Source: Myroides odoratimimus (GTDB lineage Bacteria; Bacteroidota; Bacteroidia; Flavobacteriales; Flavobacteriaceae). From it: a DNA stretch of 64,000 nt. The stretch covers positions 62,001 to 126,000 of the forward strand of contig NZ_BCMQ01000002.1 of the NCBI RefSeq assembly GCF_001485415.1, read 5' to 3'. The stretch's first letter is position 1. Each line of letters begins with the position of its first letter. Positions 16,994 to 26,294 of the stretch are shown here, one piece after another. The notes under the pieces are model-generated. The model ran no database searches, was not told where the DNA came from, and was given only the letters and a program-made list of their open reading frames with translations. Both the position numbers and the translations under genes were made by a program.

Positions 16994-18139
16994 ATGAAAA
17001 CATTATATACTGCACTAATCACTTGTGCACTACTCTTCACAACATCACAGATCATGGCAAAAGATACCCTAACCAAGATATTAGTACTTATCCACTCTGA
17101 TACAGGTGGTACGTATAAAATGGCGCAAGAAATCGCTAAAGGAATAGAAAACAATCCTCACACAGAGGCGACTATAAAACTAGTACAATCTTCAAAAAAC
17201 GCACTGTTGCATGATCTACAGATAGCTACTCCTGAGGAGCTACCGACTTATGATGGAGTCGTATGGGGGTCTCCTGTATATTTTGGCAATATCAGTACTC
17301 CGATGAGTGCCTTTTTTGCGAAGACAGTAGATCTATGGACTACTCATGCTCTAGAGGGAATGCCTACGGCGGTATTTATGTCTGCTGGTAGTGGAGCAGG
17401 GAAGGAGCTAGCATTACAGTCGTTCTGGAACAGTCTAGCAGTACATGGGATGATACTCGTATCGAATGGCATCAGAGCTACGGAGAAGCTAGATAATAGC
17501 ATCCCTCAAGGCACTAGTGTACTAGGAGCAAGTAGCCTTGCTTCAAACAAAACGGTGCAACGTCCTAGTGAAAGTGAACTGCTGATCGCTTATACGCAAG
17601 GTCAAAACTTCGCCAAAGTTGCCAAAGCTTTAAAAGGAACTTTTCAGAAGAAAGAGGAAAGTACACCTAAACAAGTAGTCACTGATGTAGAAACTACACT
17701 TAAACAAAAGAACATCATACTGCCTGTAGCACCAAATCCTGTGGGGAACTACACTCCTTACTCACGCAGTGGAAATCTAGTATTCATCAATCAGGTAGCC
17801 TTAAAAGATGGAAAAATATTATATCCTGGTAAGGTAGGTGTAGATATCACAGAAGAACAAGCAAAACAAGCTACTGAACAGACAATGCTGAATGTAATCG
17901 CAGTGCTTAAACTAGCTGTTGATGGTGACCTCAACAGAGTAAAGAAAACCGTACAGCTAACAGGTATATTCAACACGACTCCTGACTACTCTCAACACGC
18001 TAATCTAATGAATGTGGCATCAGATCTATCTGTAGCAATATTTGGAGAAAAAGGTAAACATGCTAGAGGTACTCTAGGTGCTACTTCTGTACCTGTCAAC
18101 TCTGCGGTAGAGATACAAGCTATCTTCGAAATAGAGTAA
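16994..18139 (+). CDS. Exported flavodoxin (WrbA-like) - RidA fusion protein
   Basis: 381 residues from ATG 16994, chosen because it gives a clean signal peptide (MKTLYTALITCALLFTTSQ, cut after MAKD); an upstream in-frame ATG at 16922 lies in the promoter. Residues 28-190 are a WrbA/NAD(P)H-quinone-reductase-like flavodoxin domain (GGTYKMAQEIAKG, VVWGSPVYFGNIS, MSAGSGAGK). Residues 245-381 are a RidA/YjgF domain (YSRSGNLVFINQVA, later GATSVPV). RidA proteins hydrolyse reactive enamines/imines; here both would act outside the cytoplasm. The RidA arginine of the usual C-terminal RxxxG is not obvious, so deaminase activity is uncertain. Confidence 0.85.
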   Translation: MKTLYTALITCALLFTTSQIMAKDTLTKILVLIHSDTGGTYKMAQEIAKGIENNPHTEATIKLVQSSKNALLHDLQIATPEELPTYDGVVWGSPVYFGNISTPMSAFFAKTVDLWTTHALEGMPTAVFMSAGSGAGKELALQSFWNSLAVHGMILVSNGIRATEKLDNSIPQGTSVLGASSLASNKTVQRPSESELLIAYTQGQNFAKVAKALKGTFQKKEESTPKQVVTDVETTLKQKNIILPVAPNPVGNYTPYSRSGNLVFINQVALKDGKILYPGKVGVDITEEQAKQATEQTMLNVIAVLKLAVDGDLNRVKKTVQLTGIFNTTPDYSQHANLMNVASDLSVAIFGEKGKHARGTLGATSVPVNSAVEIQAIFEIE

Positions 18140-18151
18140 TCAAAAAAGGTA

Positions 18152-18248
18152 TTTGAATACTGTTATTTCGTCTTATAGATAATCCCTAACTTGTCATTTC
18201 TAACATGCTAATAGGTTAGATATGCAGTATCCATCTTATTCATTTACA
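18152..18248 (+). repeat. Duplicated leader, copy 1
   Basis: 97 bases covering the intergenic leader and the first codons of the first DUF6934 gene, nearly identical (two differences seen) to 19021-19117. The spacing of 869 bases equals the distance between the two gene starts. Confidence 0.85.
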
Positions 18249-18692
18249 ACAGATAGAGAAAACTCAGTCTACGAATTTACAAGCATAGGCAAAAACCAAG
18301 CTATCAAAAAATTAATTATCTTTACACCTGTTGAAGGTGAGTATAAAGTTTATAACTTAAGCTTTGGAGATAGAACCAATTACGATGGTGATTTATTGCG
18401 TATAAACGATAGAATTGTCAGTAATAATGGTGATATGAATAAAGTATTGGCTACTATATTTAGAGCTGTACTCAAATTTACGGAAGGCAAAGATTTTTAT
18501 AAAATATACTTTACTGGTAGTACTCCTTCACGCACACGATTATACAGAATGGCTGTATCTAATAACTATGCTGAACTATCTAAACATTTCAGTATATACG
18601 GATTTGATATGGAAGGAAAAGTAGTGTTCTTTGCAAAGAATACAAACTATCAAGGTTTCTTAATCACACCAAATACAAACAGTATAAAATAA
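18222..18692 (+). CDS. DUF6934 family protein, copy 1
   Basis: 156 residues, cytosolic. It has the DUF6934 signatures VSNNGDMNKVLATIF (about 66-80) and TGSTPSRTRLYRMAVSNN (about 105-122), and ends YQGFLITPNTNSIK. The family is widespread in Bacteroidota and usually lies next to a small protein gene; no function is established. Here it is followed 6 bases later by a 71-residue partner, and the pair is repeated 869 bases downstream. A toxin-antitoxin or immunity role is often suspected for such pairs but nothing in the sequence proves it. Confidence 0.75.
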   Translation: MQYPSYSFTTDRENSVYEFTSIGKNQAIKKLIIFTPVEGEYKVYNLSFGDRTNYDGDLLRINDRIVSNNGDMNKVLATIFRAVLKFTEGKDFYKIYFTGSTPSRTRLYRMAVSNNYAELSKHFSIYGFDMEGKVVFFAKNTNYQGFLITPNTNSIK

Positions 18693-18698
18693 GGCATT

Positions 18699-18914
18699 AT
18701 GAAAAAAAAGATTGATTCAAACGAAGTAAAGACTGATACTAAACCTAAAATTATTACTATTAATAACAACCTAAGAGTCATTGACGAATCAGGTAAAATA
18801 GAATATGCAAATAATCTATTTGCACAGCTAAGAGCTTCAGGGGAATTAGACATTTTCGAAGAAAGAGAAAGAATACGAAAAGAAGAATACGAAAAGGCAC
18901 AAAAGGAATCTTAA
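18699..18914 (+). CDS. Small charged partner of DUF6934, copy 1
   Basis: 71 residues, very rich in Lys and Glu. The first 35 residues are beta-prone (KIITINNNLRVIDESG); the rest is a helix (LFAQLRASGELDIFEERER) ending in a charged tail. It starts 6 bases after the DUF6934 stop and is co-transcribed. The helix LRASGE matches LKASGE in copy 2, so the two are paralogues. Function unknown; an accessory or neutralising role is conjecture. Confidence 0.6.
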   Translation: MKKKIDSNEVKTDTKPKIITINNNLRVIDESGKIEYANNLFAQLRASGELDIFEERERIRKEEYEKAQKES

Positions 18915-19020
18915 TATTCCTTCAACAATAACTAAGGACTTTTAGTTCTCACTATTTCGCCTAATAATACTTCTGATCACTAACGAATCTACTATCTATC
19001 TTCTCTGGATATACACAGTC

Positions 19021-19117
19021 TTTGAATACTGTTATTTCGTCTTATAGATAATCCCTAACTTGTCATTTCTAACACGCTAATAGGTTAGATATGCAGTATC
19101 CATCTTATTCACTTACA
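19021..19117 (+). repeat. Duplicated leader, copy 2
   Basis: Second copy of the 97-base block at 18152-18248, again directly upstream of and entering a DUF6934 gene. Conservation here is far higher than in the coding regions that follow. Confidence 0.85.
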
Positions 19118-19561
19118 GCTTTTAACAGGAATTACAGTTATGAATTTACAAGTATCTCTGATACTCAAGTAATCGAAAAAATAATTAACTTTACACTATT
19201 AGATATAGAAGACGAATTATATAATCTAAGTTTTGGAGATAAGAACAAAGACCTAGTAAATAGTAATGCTATAGATGACAAAGTCGTTAGTAATAATGGT
19301 GATATGGTTAAGATATTAGCTACACTATTTCAAGCAATTTTACTATTCACGCAAGACAAAGAAGTTTATAAAATAGTCTTTAGAGGTAGTACCCCTTCAC
19401 GAACACGATTATACAGAATAGCTATATCAAATAACTATGAGGAACTGTCTAAATATTTTAATATCTATGGATTTGATATAGAAGGAAAGTTAATATTCTT
19501 TGCTAAGAATAAAGAATATCAAGGCTTTCTAATCACACCTAATACGAACAGTATAAAGTAA
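19091..19561 (+). CDS. DUF6934 family protein, copy 2
   Basis: 156 residues, exactly the length of copy 1. The blocks VSNNGDM, GSTPSRTRLYR and YQGFLITPNTNSIK are shared, whereas residues 8-60 have diverged strongly. The divergence of coding sequence next to an almost identical leader points to an old duplication whose upstream part was kept alike by conversion or selection (inference). It is followed 6 bases later by its own small partner, as in copy 1. Function unknown. Confidence 0.75.
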   Translation: MQYPSYSLTAFNRNYSYEFTSISDTQVIEKIINFTLLDIEDELYNLSFGDKNKDLVNSNAIDDKVVSNNGDMVKILATLFQAILLFTQDKEVYKIVFRGSTPSRTRLYRIAISNNYEELSKYFNIYGFDIEGKLIFFAKNKEYQGFLITPNTNSIK

Positions 19562-19567
19562 TGCATT

Positions 19568-19774
19568 ATGAAAAAAGAAATTGATTTTAATAAAAACGAA
19601 GAACCTATCTTACATAAAGTTACATACTCTGATAGAGAAGAGGTTATTATTGATAATACAGGGAAGCTAGAAGGTACAATTGCTTTAATCAATGAACTAA
19701 AAGCTTCTGGAGAATGGCAACGTTTTAATGAAATGTTAGAAAGAAATAGAGCAGAAAAAAAAGCACAAGAATAG
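19568..19774 (+). CDS. Small charged partner of DUF6934, copy 2
   Basis: 68 residues, Lys/Glu-rich, with the same layout as the copy 1 partner: a beta-prone first half (HKVTYSDREEVIIDNTG) and a helical second half with LKASGEWQRFNEML. Spacing to the DUF6934 gene (6 bases) is also the same. It ends the module; a bidirectional terminator follows 55 bases later. Function unknown. Confidence 0.6.
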   Translation: MKKEIDFNKNEEPILHKVTYSDREEVIIDNTGKLEGTIALINELKASGEWQRFNEMLERNRAEKKAQE

Positions 19775-19829
19775 TTATTCAATAACTTACTACTGATAAT
19801 AAAAAACAAGACTGTTATAAAATAAAAAA

Positions 19830-19857
19830 GCACGTAATCTAGAGACTACGTGCTTTT
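19830..19857. terminator. Bidirectional terminator between the DUF6934 module and rpiB
   Basis: Stem GCACGTA / TACGTGC with TTTT after it on the plus strand and TTTTTT on the minus strand. It serves the convergent DUF6934 module and rpiB. Confidence 0.8.
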
Positions 19858-19886
19858 GTTCTTTTTACATTATAGTATTTACTTGT

Positions 19887-20318
19887 TTAGGCACAAGTAA
19901 TCTTGTTCACTCTATTCTGGTGTCTTCCACCTTCGAAAGCTGTGTTTAAGAAAGTCTCTACCATCGCTACAGCTTGCTCTATAGAAGTATAACGAGCAGG
20001 TATACTGATCACATTAGCATCATTGTGCAGTCTTGCTAACTCAGCAATCTCTTTTGTCCAACAAAGGGCACAGCGCACACCTTGATGTTTATTAGCAGTC
20101 ATCGCTATACCGTTTCCGCTTCCACAGATTACGATACCAAAATCAACTTTACCTTCTTCTACATCTGTAGCTACTTTATGTCCAAAATCTGGATAATCAA
20201 CAGACGAAAAATCATCTGTCCCATAGTTAGTTACTGTAAATCCTTTTTCTTCTAGATACTTAACGATAGCCTTTTTGTATTCAGGTCCCGCGTGATCATT
20301 TCCGATTGCTATTTTCAT
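19887..20318 (-). CDS. rpiB: Ribose-5-phosphate isomerase B
   Basis: 143 residues, full length for the RpiB/LacAB family. GNDHAGPEYK (6-15) binds the phosphate and ICGSGNGIAMTANK (about 64-77) carries the active-site Cys and the anion hole. It interconverts ribose 5-phosphate and ribulose 5-phosphate in the pentose phosphate pathway. It is a single gene with its own -7 box, 48 bases downstream of the acyl-CoA synthetase gene on the same strand. Confidence 0.95.
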   Translation of the reverse strand: MKIAIGNDHAGPEYKKAIVKYLEEKGFTVTNYGTDDFSSVDYPDFGHKVATDVEEGKVDFGIVICGSGNGIAMTANKHQGVRCALCWTKEIAELARLHNDANVISIPARYTSIEQAVAMVETFLNTAFEGGRHQNRVNKITCA

Positions 20319-20344
20319 TGTGTGTTGTGTTGAATAATTTTGTA

Positions 20345-20352
20345 CAAAGTTA
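20345..20352 (-). promoter_or_regulatory. -7 box of rpiB
   Basis: On the minus strand TAACTTTG fits TAnnTTTG, 26 bases before the rpiB start, suggesting a promoter independent of the acyl-CoA synthetase gene. Confidence 0.4.
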
Positions 20353-20366
20353 AGAATAAATCTTTT

Positions 20367-21980
20367 CTACAGCCCTAATTCTTCCACTGCTATTTGTCTC
20401 ATCTCTACTTTTCTTACCTTACCTGATATGGTCATTGGGAATTCTGATACAAACTTCCAATACTTCGGTATTCTGAAGTGGGCTATCTTCTCTGTACAGA
20501 AGCCTTTTAATTCATCACCTGTCAAGGTTATTCCTGGTTTTAAGATTACCCAAGCCATAATCTCTTCTCCATATTTCTCATCTGGAACTCCAATAACCTG
20601 TACGTCTGCAATAGAGGGATGAGTGTATAAGAAGTCTTCTATCCACTTCGGAGATATATTCTCCCCTCCACGAATAATAAGGTCTTTAATACGCCCTGTA
20701 ATCGAAATATACCCTTGATCATCCATAGTAGCCAAATCTCCTGTATGCATCCATCTATTCTCATCTAATACTTCAGAAGTCAGTGTGCGATTATTCCAAT
20801 ATTTCAACATCACTGAATACCCACGTGTACACAGTTCGCCTGCTTCTCCTCTAGGAACGATTCTACCTGTTTCTGGATCTATAATTTTGATTTCTAGATG
20901 GTCTTGTACAGTTCCAACTGTCGTGGTCTGTTTGACAATATCAATACCAATATGTGTTTGGGTAGATACAGGTGAAGTCTCTGTCATACCATAACAGATA
21001 CTCACTTCCTCCATATTCATCTCTGTCTTCACACGGCGCATCACTTGCTCAGGACACAGTGAGCCAGCCATCACTCCCGTTCTCAAAGAGGTAAGGTCAT
21101 ACTCTTTAAAGTTAGGCAACTGTAGTTCTGCGATAAACATAGTAGGTACTCCATATAAGGAAGTACATTTCTCGTCTTGTACTACCTGAAGGGTCTTAGC
21201 AGGGTCAAATCCGTCATTTGGAATCACGATCGTAGCTCCATGAGAAGTACAACACAGATTGCCTATAACCATCCCAAAACAGTGATAAAAAGGCACAGGA
21301 ATGCAGACTCTATCTGCAGTAGTGTACTTTAAACGCTTGCCGATAAAATAACCGTTATTAAGGATATTGTGATGTGTAAGGGTTACTCCTTTAGGAAAAC
21401 CTGTCGTCCCTGAAGTATATTGTATATTAACAGCTTCTCCGAACTGTACAGAGTCTTCTATAATGGCTAGTTCTCCATCTGTTATCTGATCGCTATCTGA
21501 TAAGAAAGTATCCCATTCTTCTCCTAAGAAAACAACTTCTTTTAACGAAGGACAATCTTCAAAAATCAAGGAGATGATCTTCTTGTAATCACTACTTTTA
21601 AAACTTGGAGCAGATACGATAAGGGATATTTCAGATTGATTAACCGCAAACTCAATCTCATGTGCTCGATAAGCAGGGTTAATATTAACTAATATCACAC
21701 CTATACGAGCTGTAGCGTACTGCATAAGTACCCACTCATAACAGTTGGGCGCCCATATCCCTACGCGATCTCCTTTCTGTATATTATGCGCTAATAATGA
21801 TTTTGCAACTTGAGTCGTCAAGTTATAGAACTCTTGATACGTTGCTCTGAATCCTTGATGAACACTGACTAATGCCTCGTTATTGGGGTATTGATCTGTT
21901 ATCTTTTTTAGATTCTGTCCTATGGTTTCTCCTAACAATGGTGTATCAGATGCACCATGCACATAAGAAATAGTATTCAT
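20367..21980 (-). CDS. Fatty-acid--CoA ligase / AMP-binding acyl-CoA synthetase
   Basis: 537 residues of the ANL superfamily. The ATP loop [16 protein letters not shown] is near 190-205, YGMTETSP near 330, the hinge motif [19 protein letters not shown] near 415-433, and the catalytic Lys lies in [10 protein letters not shown] near the end. The layout matches medium/long-chain acyl-CoA ligases that activate fatty acids via an acyl-adenylate. It is not near other beta-oxidation genes. Substrate chain length cannot be read from the sequence. Confidence 0.9.
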   Translation of the reverse strand: MNTISYVHGASDTPLLGETIGQNLKKITDQYPNNEALVSVHQGFRATYQEFYNLTTQVAKSLLAHNIQKGDRVGIWAPNCYEWVLMQYATARIGVILVNINPAYRAHEIEFAVNQSEISLIVSAPSFKSSDYKKIISLIFEDCPSLKEVVFLGEEWDTFLSDSDQITDGELAIIEDSVQFGEAVNIQYTSGTTGFPKGVTLTHHNILNNGYFIGKRLKYTTADRVCIPVPFYHCFGMVIGNLCCTSHGATIVIPNDGFDPAKTLQVVQDEKCTSLYGVPTMFIAELQLPNFKEYDLTSLRTGVMAGSLCPEQVMRRVKTEMNMEEVSICYGMTETSPVSTQTHIGIDIVKQTTTVGTVQDHLEIKIIDPETGRIVPRGEAGELCTRGYSVMLKYWNNRTLTSEVLDENRWMHTGDLATMDDQGYISITGRIKDLIIRGGENISPKWIEDFLYTHPSIADVQVIGVPDEKYGEEIMAWVILKPGITLTGDELKGFCTEKIAHFRIPKYWKFVSEFPMTISGKVRKVEMRQIAVEELGL

Positions 21981-22243
21981 AAATATAGTTTTTTGTTGGT
22001 TTTTCTAAAGTACGAAATTTTAAATACAATTCACTTTATATAATTAATTGCTATAAAGAATCTTAGCTATACTAGATAAAAGACATCATTATCCTCAAAA
22101 AATTATCCTATTCTCTAACTCCCTTCTTTTAGTCAAACAAACAAGTAATTACTACCATAAATAGAGGCATCGCTAAAACGACTAATAGACTATAAATCAG
22201 TAACTTTATAATACACCTATATGTATAATTAAAACAGCTGAAT

Positions 22244-23125
22244 ATGAGACCTCTTAAATTAATAGCAATACTATGCACAGTCTTCTGTTCTATAAGTATA
22301 TATGCACAAATAGACGATGGTACTTACAAATATGCAGATACAAATAAGCCCTTAAATGGGAAACTAAAATGCTTTTATGCCAACAACCAATTAGCGGAAG
22401 AAGCAACCTTAGTAAATGGTAAAAAAGAAGGTATTAATAAAAGTTACTACGATAATGGAAAGCTAAAAAAAGAATGTACCTACAAAGACAATAAGCTAAA
22501 CGGAACTTTTAAAGAATACTATACTAATGGAAAACTAACCTATTCTGCAACCTACGTTAATGGAGATAGAGAAGGTTTAGCTCAGTCTTACTCAGAAAAT
22601 GGAATGCTAGAAGATGAGTACAATTATAAAAACGGAGTACTTAATGGTATCTCTAAAGATTACTTAGATGGTAAACTTCTTCAGAAATCTACCTATATCC
22701 AGAATAAGCTCGATGGAGAATTCTTCTATTATCACCCTAATGGCAAAGTAAAGATTAAAACACTTTATAAGAATGATAAAAAAGATGGACCTGAGAAGAT
22801 ATACGCTCCAGCAGGAACGTTACTAGAAGACAATTATTATCTAAATGGTAAGAGGAGTGGTTTAAGAAAAGTGACAGATACTAAAGGTAATCCTGTCAAA
22901 GAAATGAACTATATCAACGGTCTGCTAGATGGGGAGTACAAACAATATGTTGCTGCTGATCTATACATTAGAAGAACATTCCAAAACGGATATGAAGTAG
23001 ATAGACCTACTCTACACAATGGGAAAGGTAAGCTAATAGATCAATCTGATATCATCTATAAGAAGGTATATGAACCACTAGTTATAAAAGCAATGCAAAC
23101 CTTTAATCCTGATGAAGATGAATAA
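22244..23125 (+). CDS. Exported YwqK/MORN-like repeat protein 1
   Basis: 293 residues with a signal peptide (MRPLKLIAILCTVFCSISI, cleavage after YAQ). The mature part is built of about ten repeats of 20-24 residues of the form N-G-K-x-x-G-x-x-x-x-Y-x-x-N-G-K-L, the MORN-like repeat. Databases label such proteins YwqK family antitoxin, a name taken from a Bacillus locus; export and repeat structure here do not support an antitoxin role. It overlaps the next gene, of the same family, by 14 bases. Confidence 0.8.
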   Translation: MRPLKLIAILCTVFCSISIYAQIDDGTYKYADTNKPLNGKLKCFYANNQLAEEATLVNGKKEGINKSYYDNGKLKKECTYKDNKLNGTFKEYYTNGKLTYSATYVNGDREGLAQSYSENGMLEDEYNYKNGVLNGISKDYLDGKLLQKSTYIQNKLDGEFFYYHPNGKVKIKTLYKNDKKDGPEKIYAPAGTLLEDNYYLNGKRSGLRKVTDTKGNPVKEMNYINGLLDGEYKQYVAADLYIRRTFQNGYEVDRPTLHNGKGKLIDQSDIIYKKVYEPLVIKAMQTFNPDEDE

Positions 23126-23711
23126 TAAAGCTCTATTTTCAATTTTATGTACTTTGCTTACTTGCTCAATAACAACTGTATATGGACAAGAAGAAGCTGT
23201 ATTGTATCAACTAGATGGTAAACCACTAGATGGCAGAATACAACAATACAATGATTATGATATAAAAGTAGAGGATGTCACTTATAAAGGAGGCATGCGT
23301 ACTGGGATTAGAAAAACTTACTATCGCAATGGAGTGCTTTTTTCTGAAGGCAAATATGTACTAGGTAAGCTAGAAGGAGAATACAGAACCTATTATGAGA
23401 ATGGTAAAACAAAGGGAATATATGCCTATCAAGAAGGATTAAAAGAGGGGATAAGTAAGTTCTATGATGATGATGGAAAGATAGAATATGAGACATTATT
23501 CAGAAACGATAAGAAAGAATTACACCACCGCTTTTATGACAACGGTAAAATAAAATATACAACAACCTATGTAGAAGGTATTATTACACAAGAAGATAAG
23601 TTTACAACTAGAGGAAAACTTGATCAAAGAAGTTACTATAAAAATAGAAAAGTAATCAAAATAGACTATTACGAAAATGGGAAGTTCTCACATGGGTTAA
23701 ACTTTGACTAA
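23112..23711 (+). CDS. Exported YwqK/MORN-like repeat protein 2
   Basis: 199 residues with a signal peptide (KALFSILCTLLTCSITT, cleavage near VYGQ). It has about seven MORN-like repeats such as RKTYYRNGVLFSEGKY and EYRTYYENGKTKGIYAY. The start overlaps the previous gene by 14 bases; a second ATG 6 bases later is equally possible. It is a shorter paralogue of its neighbour and is co-translated with it. A terminator follows 36 bases after the stop. Function unknown; repeat proteins of this type tend to bind surfaces or partners. Confidence 0.8.
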   Translation: MKMNNKALFSILCTLLTCSITTVYGQEEAVLYQLDGKPLDGRIQQYNDYDIKVEDVTYKGGMRTGIRKTYYRNGVLFSEGKYVLGKLEGEYRTYYENGKTKGIYAYQEGLKEGISKFYDDDGKIEYETLFRNDKKELHHRFYDNGKIKYTTTYVEGIITQEDKFTTRGKLDQRSYYKNRKVIKIDYYENGKFSHGLNFD

Positions 23712-23747
23712 TCCACTTTTACACTACGTTAAAGGAATAAATTGTAA

Positions 23748-23787
23748 AGCAAGAATAGGATATTGAGGTACCTTATTCTTGCTTTTT
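23748..23787 (+). terminator. Rho-independent terminator of the YwqK pair
   Basis: Perfect 10-bp stem AGCAAGAATA / TATTCTTGCT followed by TTTT. Confidence 0.85.
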
Positions 23788-23815
23788 GTATTATTTTATC
23801 TCTCTTTTTAGGGAG

Positions 23816-23849
23816 TTTTTGGAAAATAAACTAGAACATTATAAATTTG
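23816..23849 (+). promoter_or_regulatory. Promoter of rnr (-33/-7)
   Basis: TTTTTG at 23816-23821 and TAAATTTG at 23842-23849 with a 20-base spacer match the Bacteroidota TTTG / TAnnTTTG promoter very well. The start point would be near 23856, giving a leader of about 260 bases before the rnr ATG. Confidence 0.65.
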
Positions 23850-24115
23850 CAGAATCAAACGTACTTCAAGAAATGAAAGTACAGTGCACTAATCAACGAT
23901 AAAATATAAGTATTAAATAACTCTACCTTCCTTTCTCTAAAAGAGTTATTTCTCGACCTATTTCTTCAAAAACTTAGCTACAAAAGAAGAAATACTATCG
24001 CTGATTAAAACAATCAAATTAAAATATTACTAAAAAATAGGATAAAACAGTTAGTAATTCGTACATTTAAGGATAATTACCAACCCTATTTTAGGTAAAC
24101 ATAATGAATTAGAAA
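23850..24115 (+). other. Long untranslated leader of rnr with a hairpin
   Basis: No gene is seen in this 266-base stretch. It holds a perfect 10-bp hairpin AAATAACTCT / AGAGTTATTT (23915-23951, 17-base loop) that is not followed by a T-run, so it is not a normal terminator. A role in controlling rnr is possible (inference). Confidence 0.4.
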
Positions 24116-26293
24116 ATGGCAAAAAAAATTAAACATAAAAAGAGTAAAGCATTTGACTTTGCTCCAAAAATATTAAAATTCTTATCTAAGAATACGACTA
24201 AAACGTATAACTATAAACAGATCGCTGCCCAATTAGAAATAAACGATACTCAAGGTAGAAATGAGATTATCAAAGAGCTTAAACACCTTATCTCAAAAGG
24301 AAAAATAGAAGAGATCGAAACTGGTAAATACAAATTCATTCCTAAAGCAAACTATGTAGAAGGTTATATCGATATGACTTCTCGTAAGACTGCTTATCTA
24401 GTAGTAGAAGGAGTAGAGGATGATGTGTTTATTCCAACAAATAACCTAAACAAGGCTTTAGATGGTGACTTCGTTAAAGCATATATCTACAACAAACGAA
24501 AAGGTAAAAAACCTGAAGGAGAAGTAGTAGAAATCTTAGAAAGACACAAAAAACAATTTGTGGGAGTTATCGAGATTCAAAAAAACTTTGCTTTCGTATC
24601 TACTGCAGATGCTAAGATGTACACAGATATATTCGTTCCTAAAGAAAAAGTAGGAGAGGCACGCGATGGAGATGTAGTCGTAGTAGAAATAGAAGATTGG
24701 CCAGAGAAAGCAGATAGCCCATTCGGTAAAGTGATGAAAGTACTTGGTAAACAAGGAGAGCACAATACTGAAATACACGCTATTTTAGCTGAATATGGAT
24801 TAACAGCTGAATTCCCTAAAGAAGTAGATGAATATGCTAATCACTTAGATACTTCTATCACTGAAGAGGAAATAGCGAAGCGTAGAGATATGCGTGATAT
24901 TCTTACGTTCACGATTGACCCTAAAGATGCAAAAGACTTCGATGATGCCTTATCATTCCGTCAGTTAGAAAATGGATTCTACGAAATAGGTATTCACATC
25001 GCTGACGTATCTCACTATGTAAAAGAAGGAACTATCCTAGATGAAGAGGCTTATAACAGAGCTACTTCTGTATATCTAGTGGATAGAACTGTACCTATGC
25101 TACCTGAGGTGTTATCTAACTTTGCTTGTTCGTTAAGACCTAATGAAGATAAATATACTTTCTCTGCTGTATTTGAATTAGACGATAAAGCAGAAATCAG
25201 AAACAAATGGTTTGGTCGTACTGTAACGCATTCTGACCAACGTATGGCTTACGAAGAAGCTCAGTATATCATTGACTCTAAAGACAGAGTTATTCCTGCT
25301 GATATCTCGCTTACAGGAGAAGATCAAGAAGTAAGTGAAGAAGTAGCTGATGCAGTATTAAAGCTAAATGAATTAGCAATGATCATGCGTAAGAACCGTA
25401 TGTCAGATGGTGCTATTTCTTTTGATAAAGTAGAGGTTAAGTTTAACCTAAACGAAGCAGCTGAACCAGTAGGTGTGTTCTTCAAACAATCAAAAGAAGC
25501 TAATCATTTGATTGAGGAATTCATGTTATTAGCAAATAGAAAAGTATCTGAGTTTATTGGTAAACAAAAGAAAACATTCGTATATCGTATACACGACGAG
25601 CCAGATCAAGAGAAGTTATTTGGTCTACAGACTGTGATTGCACGCTTTGGACATAATATTAACTTCAAGTCTAAGTCTAGTATCTCTAAGTCTATCAACA
25701 AACTTCTAAAAGATGTAGAAGGTAAAAAAGAACAAAACTTAGTAGATACTCTAGCGATTAGATGTATGAGTAAAGCGAGTTATTCTACGAATAATATCGG
25801 GCACTATGGATTAGCGTTTGATTACTATTCTCACTTTACTTCACCTATTCGTCGTTATCCTGACGTAATGGCTCATAGATTATTACAACACTATTTAGAC
25901 CATGGTGATAATGTAAATCCGGAGTTATATGAAGTAAAATGTTCACACTGTTCTTCTAGAGAGAACCTAGCTGCCAATGCAGAAAGAGATAGTATCAAAT
26001 ACATGCAAGTGAAATATATGCAAGATCAACAAGGTACAGAGTTCTTGGGTGTTATCTCAGGTGTTACTGAATGGGGTATCTATGTAGAAATAGTAGATAA
26101 CAAGTGTGAAGGTATGGTGCGTATTAGAGAAATAAAAGAAGACTATTACGTATTCGAAGAGAAACAATATGCATTAGTAGGACAAGCAACGAAAAAGATG
26201 CTTCAGCTAGGTGATGAGGTTATCGTTACTGTTAAGAATGCAGATCTTGTAAAAAAACAATTAGATTTCAACTATATTAAAAAGGTAAACTAA
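24116..26293 (+). CDS. rnr: Ribonuclease R
   Basis: 725 residues. A Lys-rich winged-helix-like N-terminus is followed by cold-shock domains (about 80-230), the RNB catalytic domain starting near residue 265 with DPKDAKDFDDALSF, whose Asp residues bind the metal ions, and a C-terminal S1 domain (GVISGVTEWGIYVEIVDN, about 645-720). RNase R degrades structured RNA 3' to 5' in the cytoplasm. It is shorter than E. coli RNase R at both ends, as usual for this phylum. The DUF2807 gene follows after 1 base. Confidence 0.95.
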   Translation: MAKKIKHKKSKAFDFAPKILKFLSKNTTKTYNYKQIAAQLEINDTQGRNEIIKELKHLISKGKIEEIETGKYKFIPKANYVEGYIDMTSRKTAYLVVEGVEDDVFIPTNNLNKALDGDFVKAYIYNKRKGKKPEGEVVEILERHKKQFVGVIEIQKNFAFVSTADAKMYTDIFVPKEKVGEARDGDVVVVEIEDWPEKADSPFGKVMKVLGKQGEHNTEIHAILAEYGLTAEFPKEVDEYANHLDTSITEEEIAKRRDMRDILTFTIDPKDAKDFDDALSFRQLENGFYEIGIHIADVSHYVKEGTILDEEAYNRATSVYLVDRTVPMLPEVLSNFACSLRPNEDKYTFSAVFELDDKAEIRNKWFGRTVTHSDQRMAYEEAQYIIDSKDRVIPADISLTGEDQEVSEEVADAVLKLNELAMIMRKNRMSDGAISFDKVEVKFNLNEAAEPVGVFFKQSKEANHLIEEFMLLANRKVSEFIGKQKKTFVYRIHDEPDQEKLFGLQTVIARFGHNINFKSKSSISKSINKLLKDVEGKKEQNLVDTLAIRCMSKASYSTNNIGHYGLAFDYYSHFTSPIRRYPDVMAHRLLQHYLDHGDNVNPELYEVKCSHCSSRENLAANAERDSIKYMQVKYMQDQQGTEFLGVISGVTEWGIYVEIVDNKCEGMVRIREIKEDYYVFEEKQYALVGQATKKMLQLGDEVIVTVKNADLVKKQLDFNYIKKVN

Positions 26294-26294
26294 G

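Noticed and set aside
18222..19774. Toxin-antitoxin system
   Set aside because: Pairing of a mid-size and a small gene is suggestive, but neither protein has a toxin or antitoxin motif I can name.
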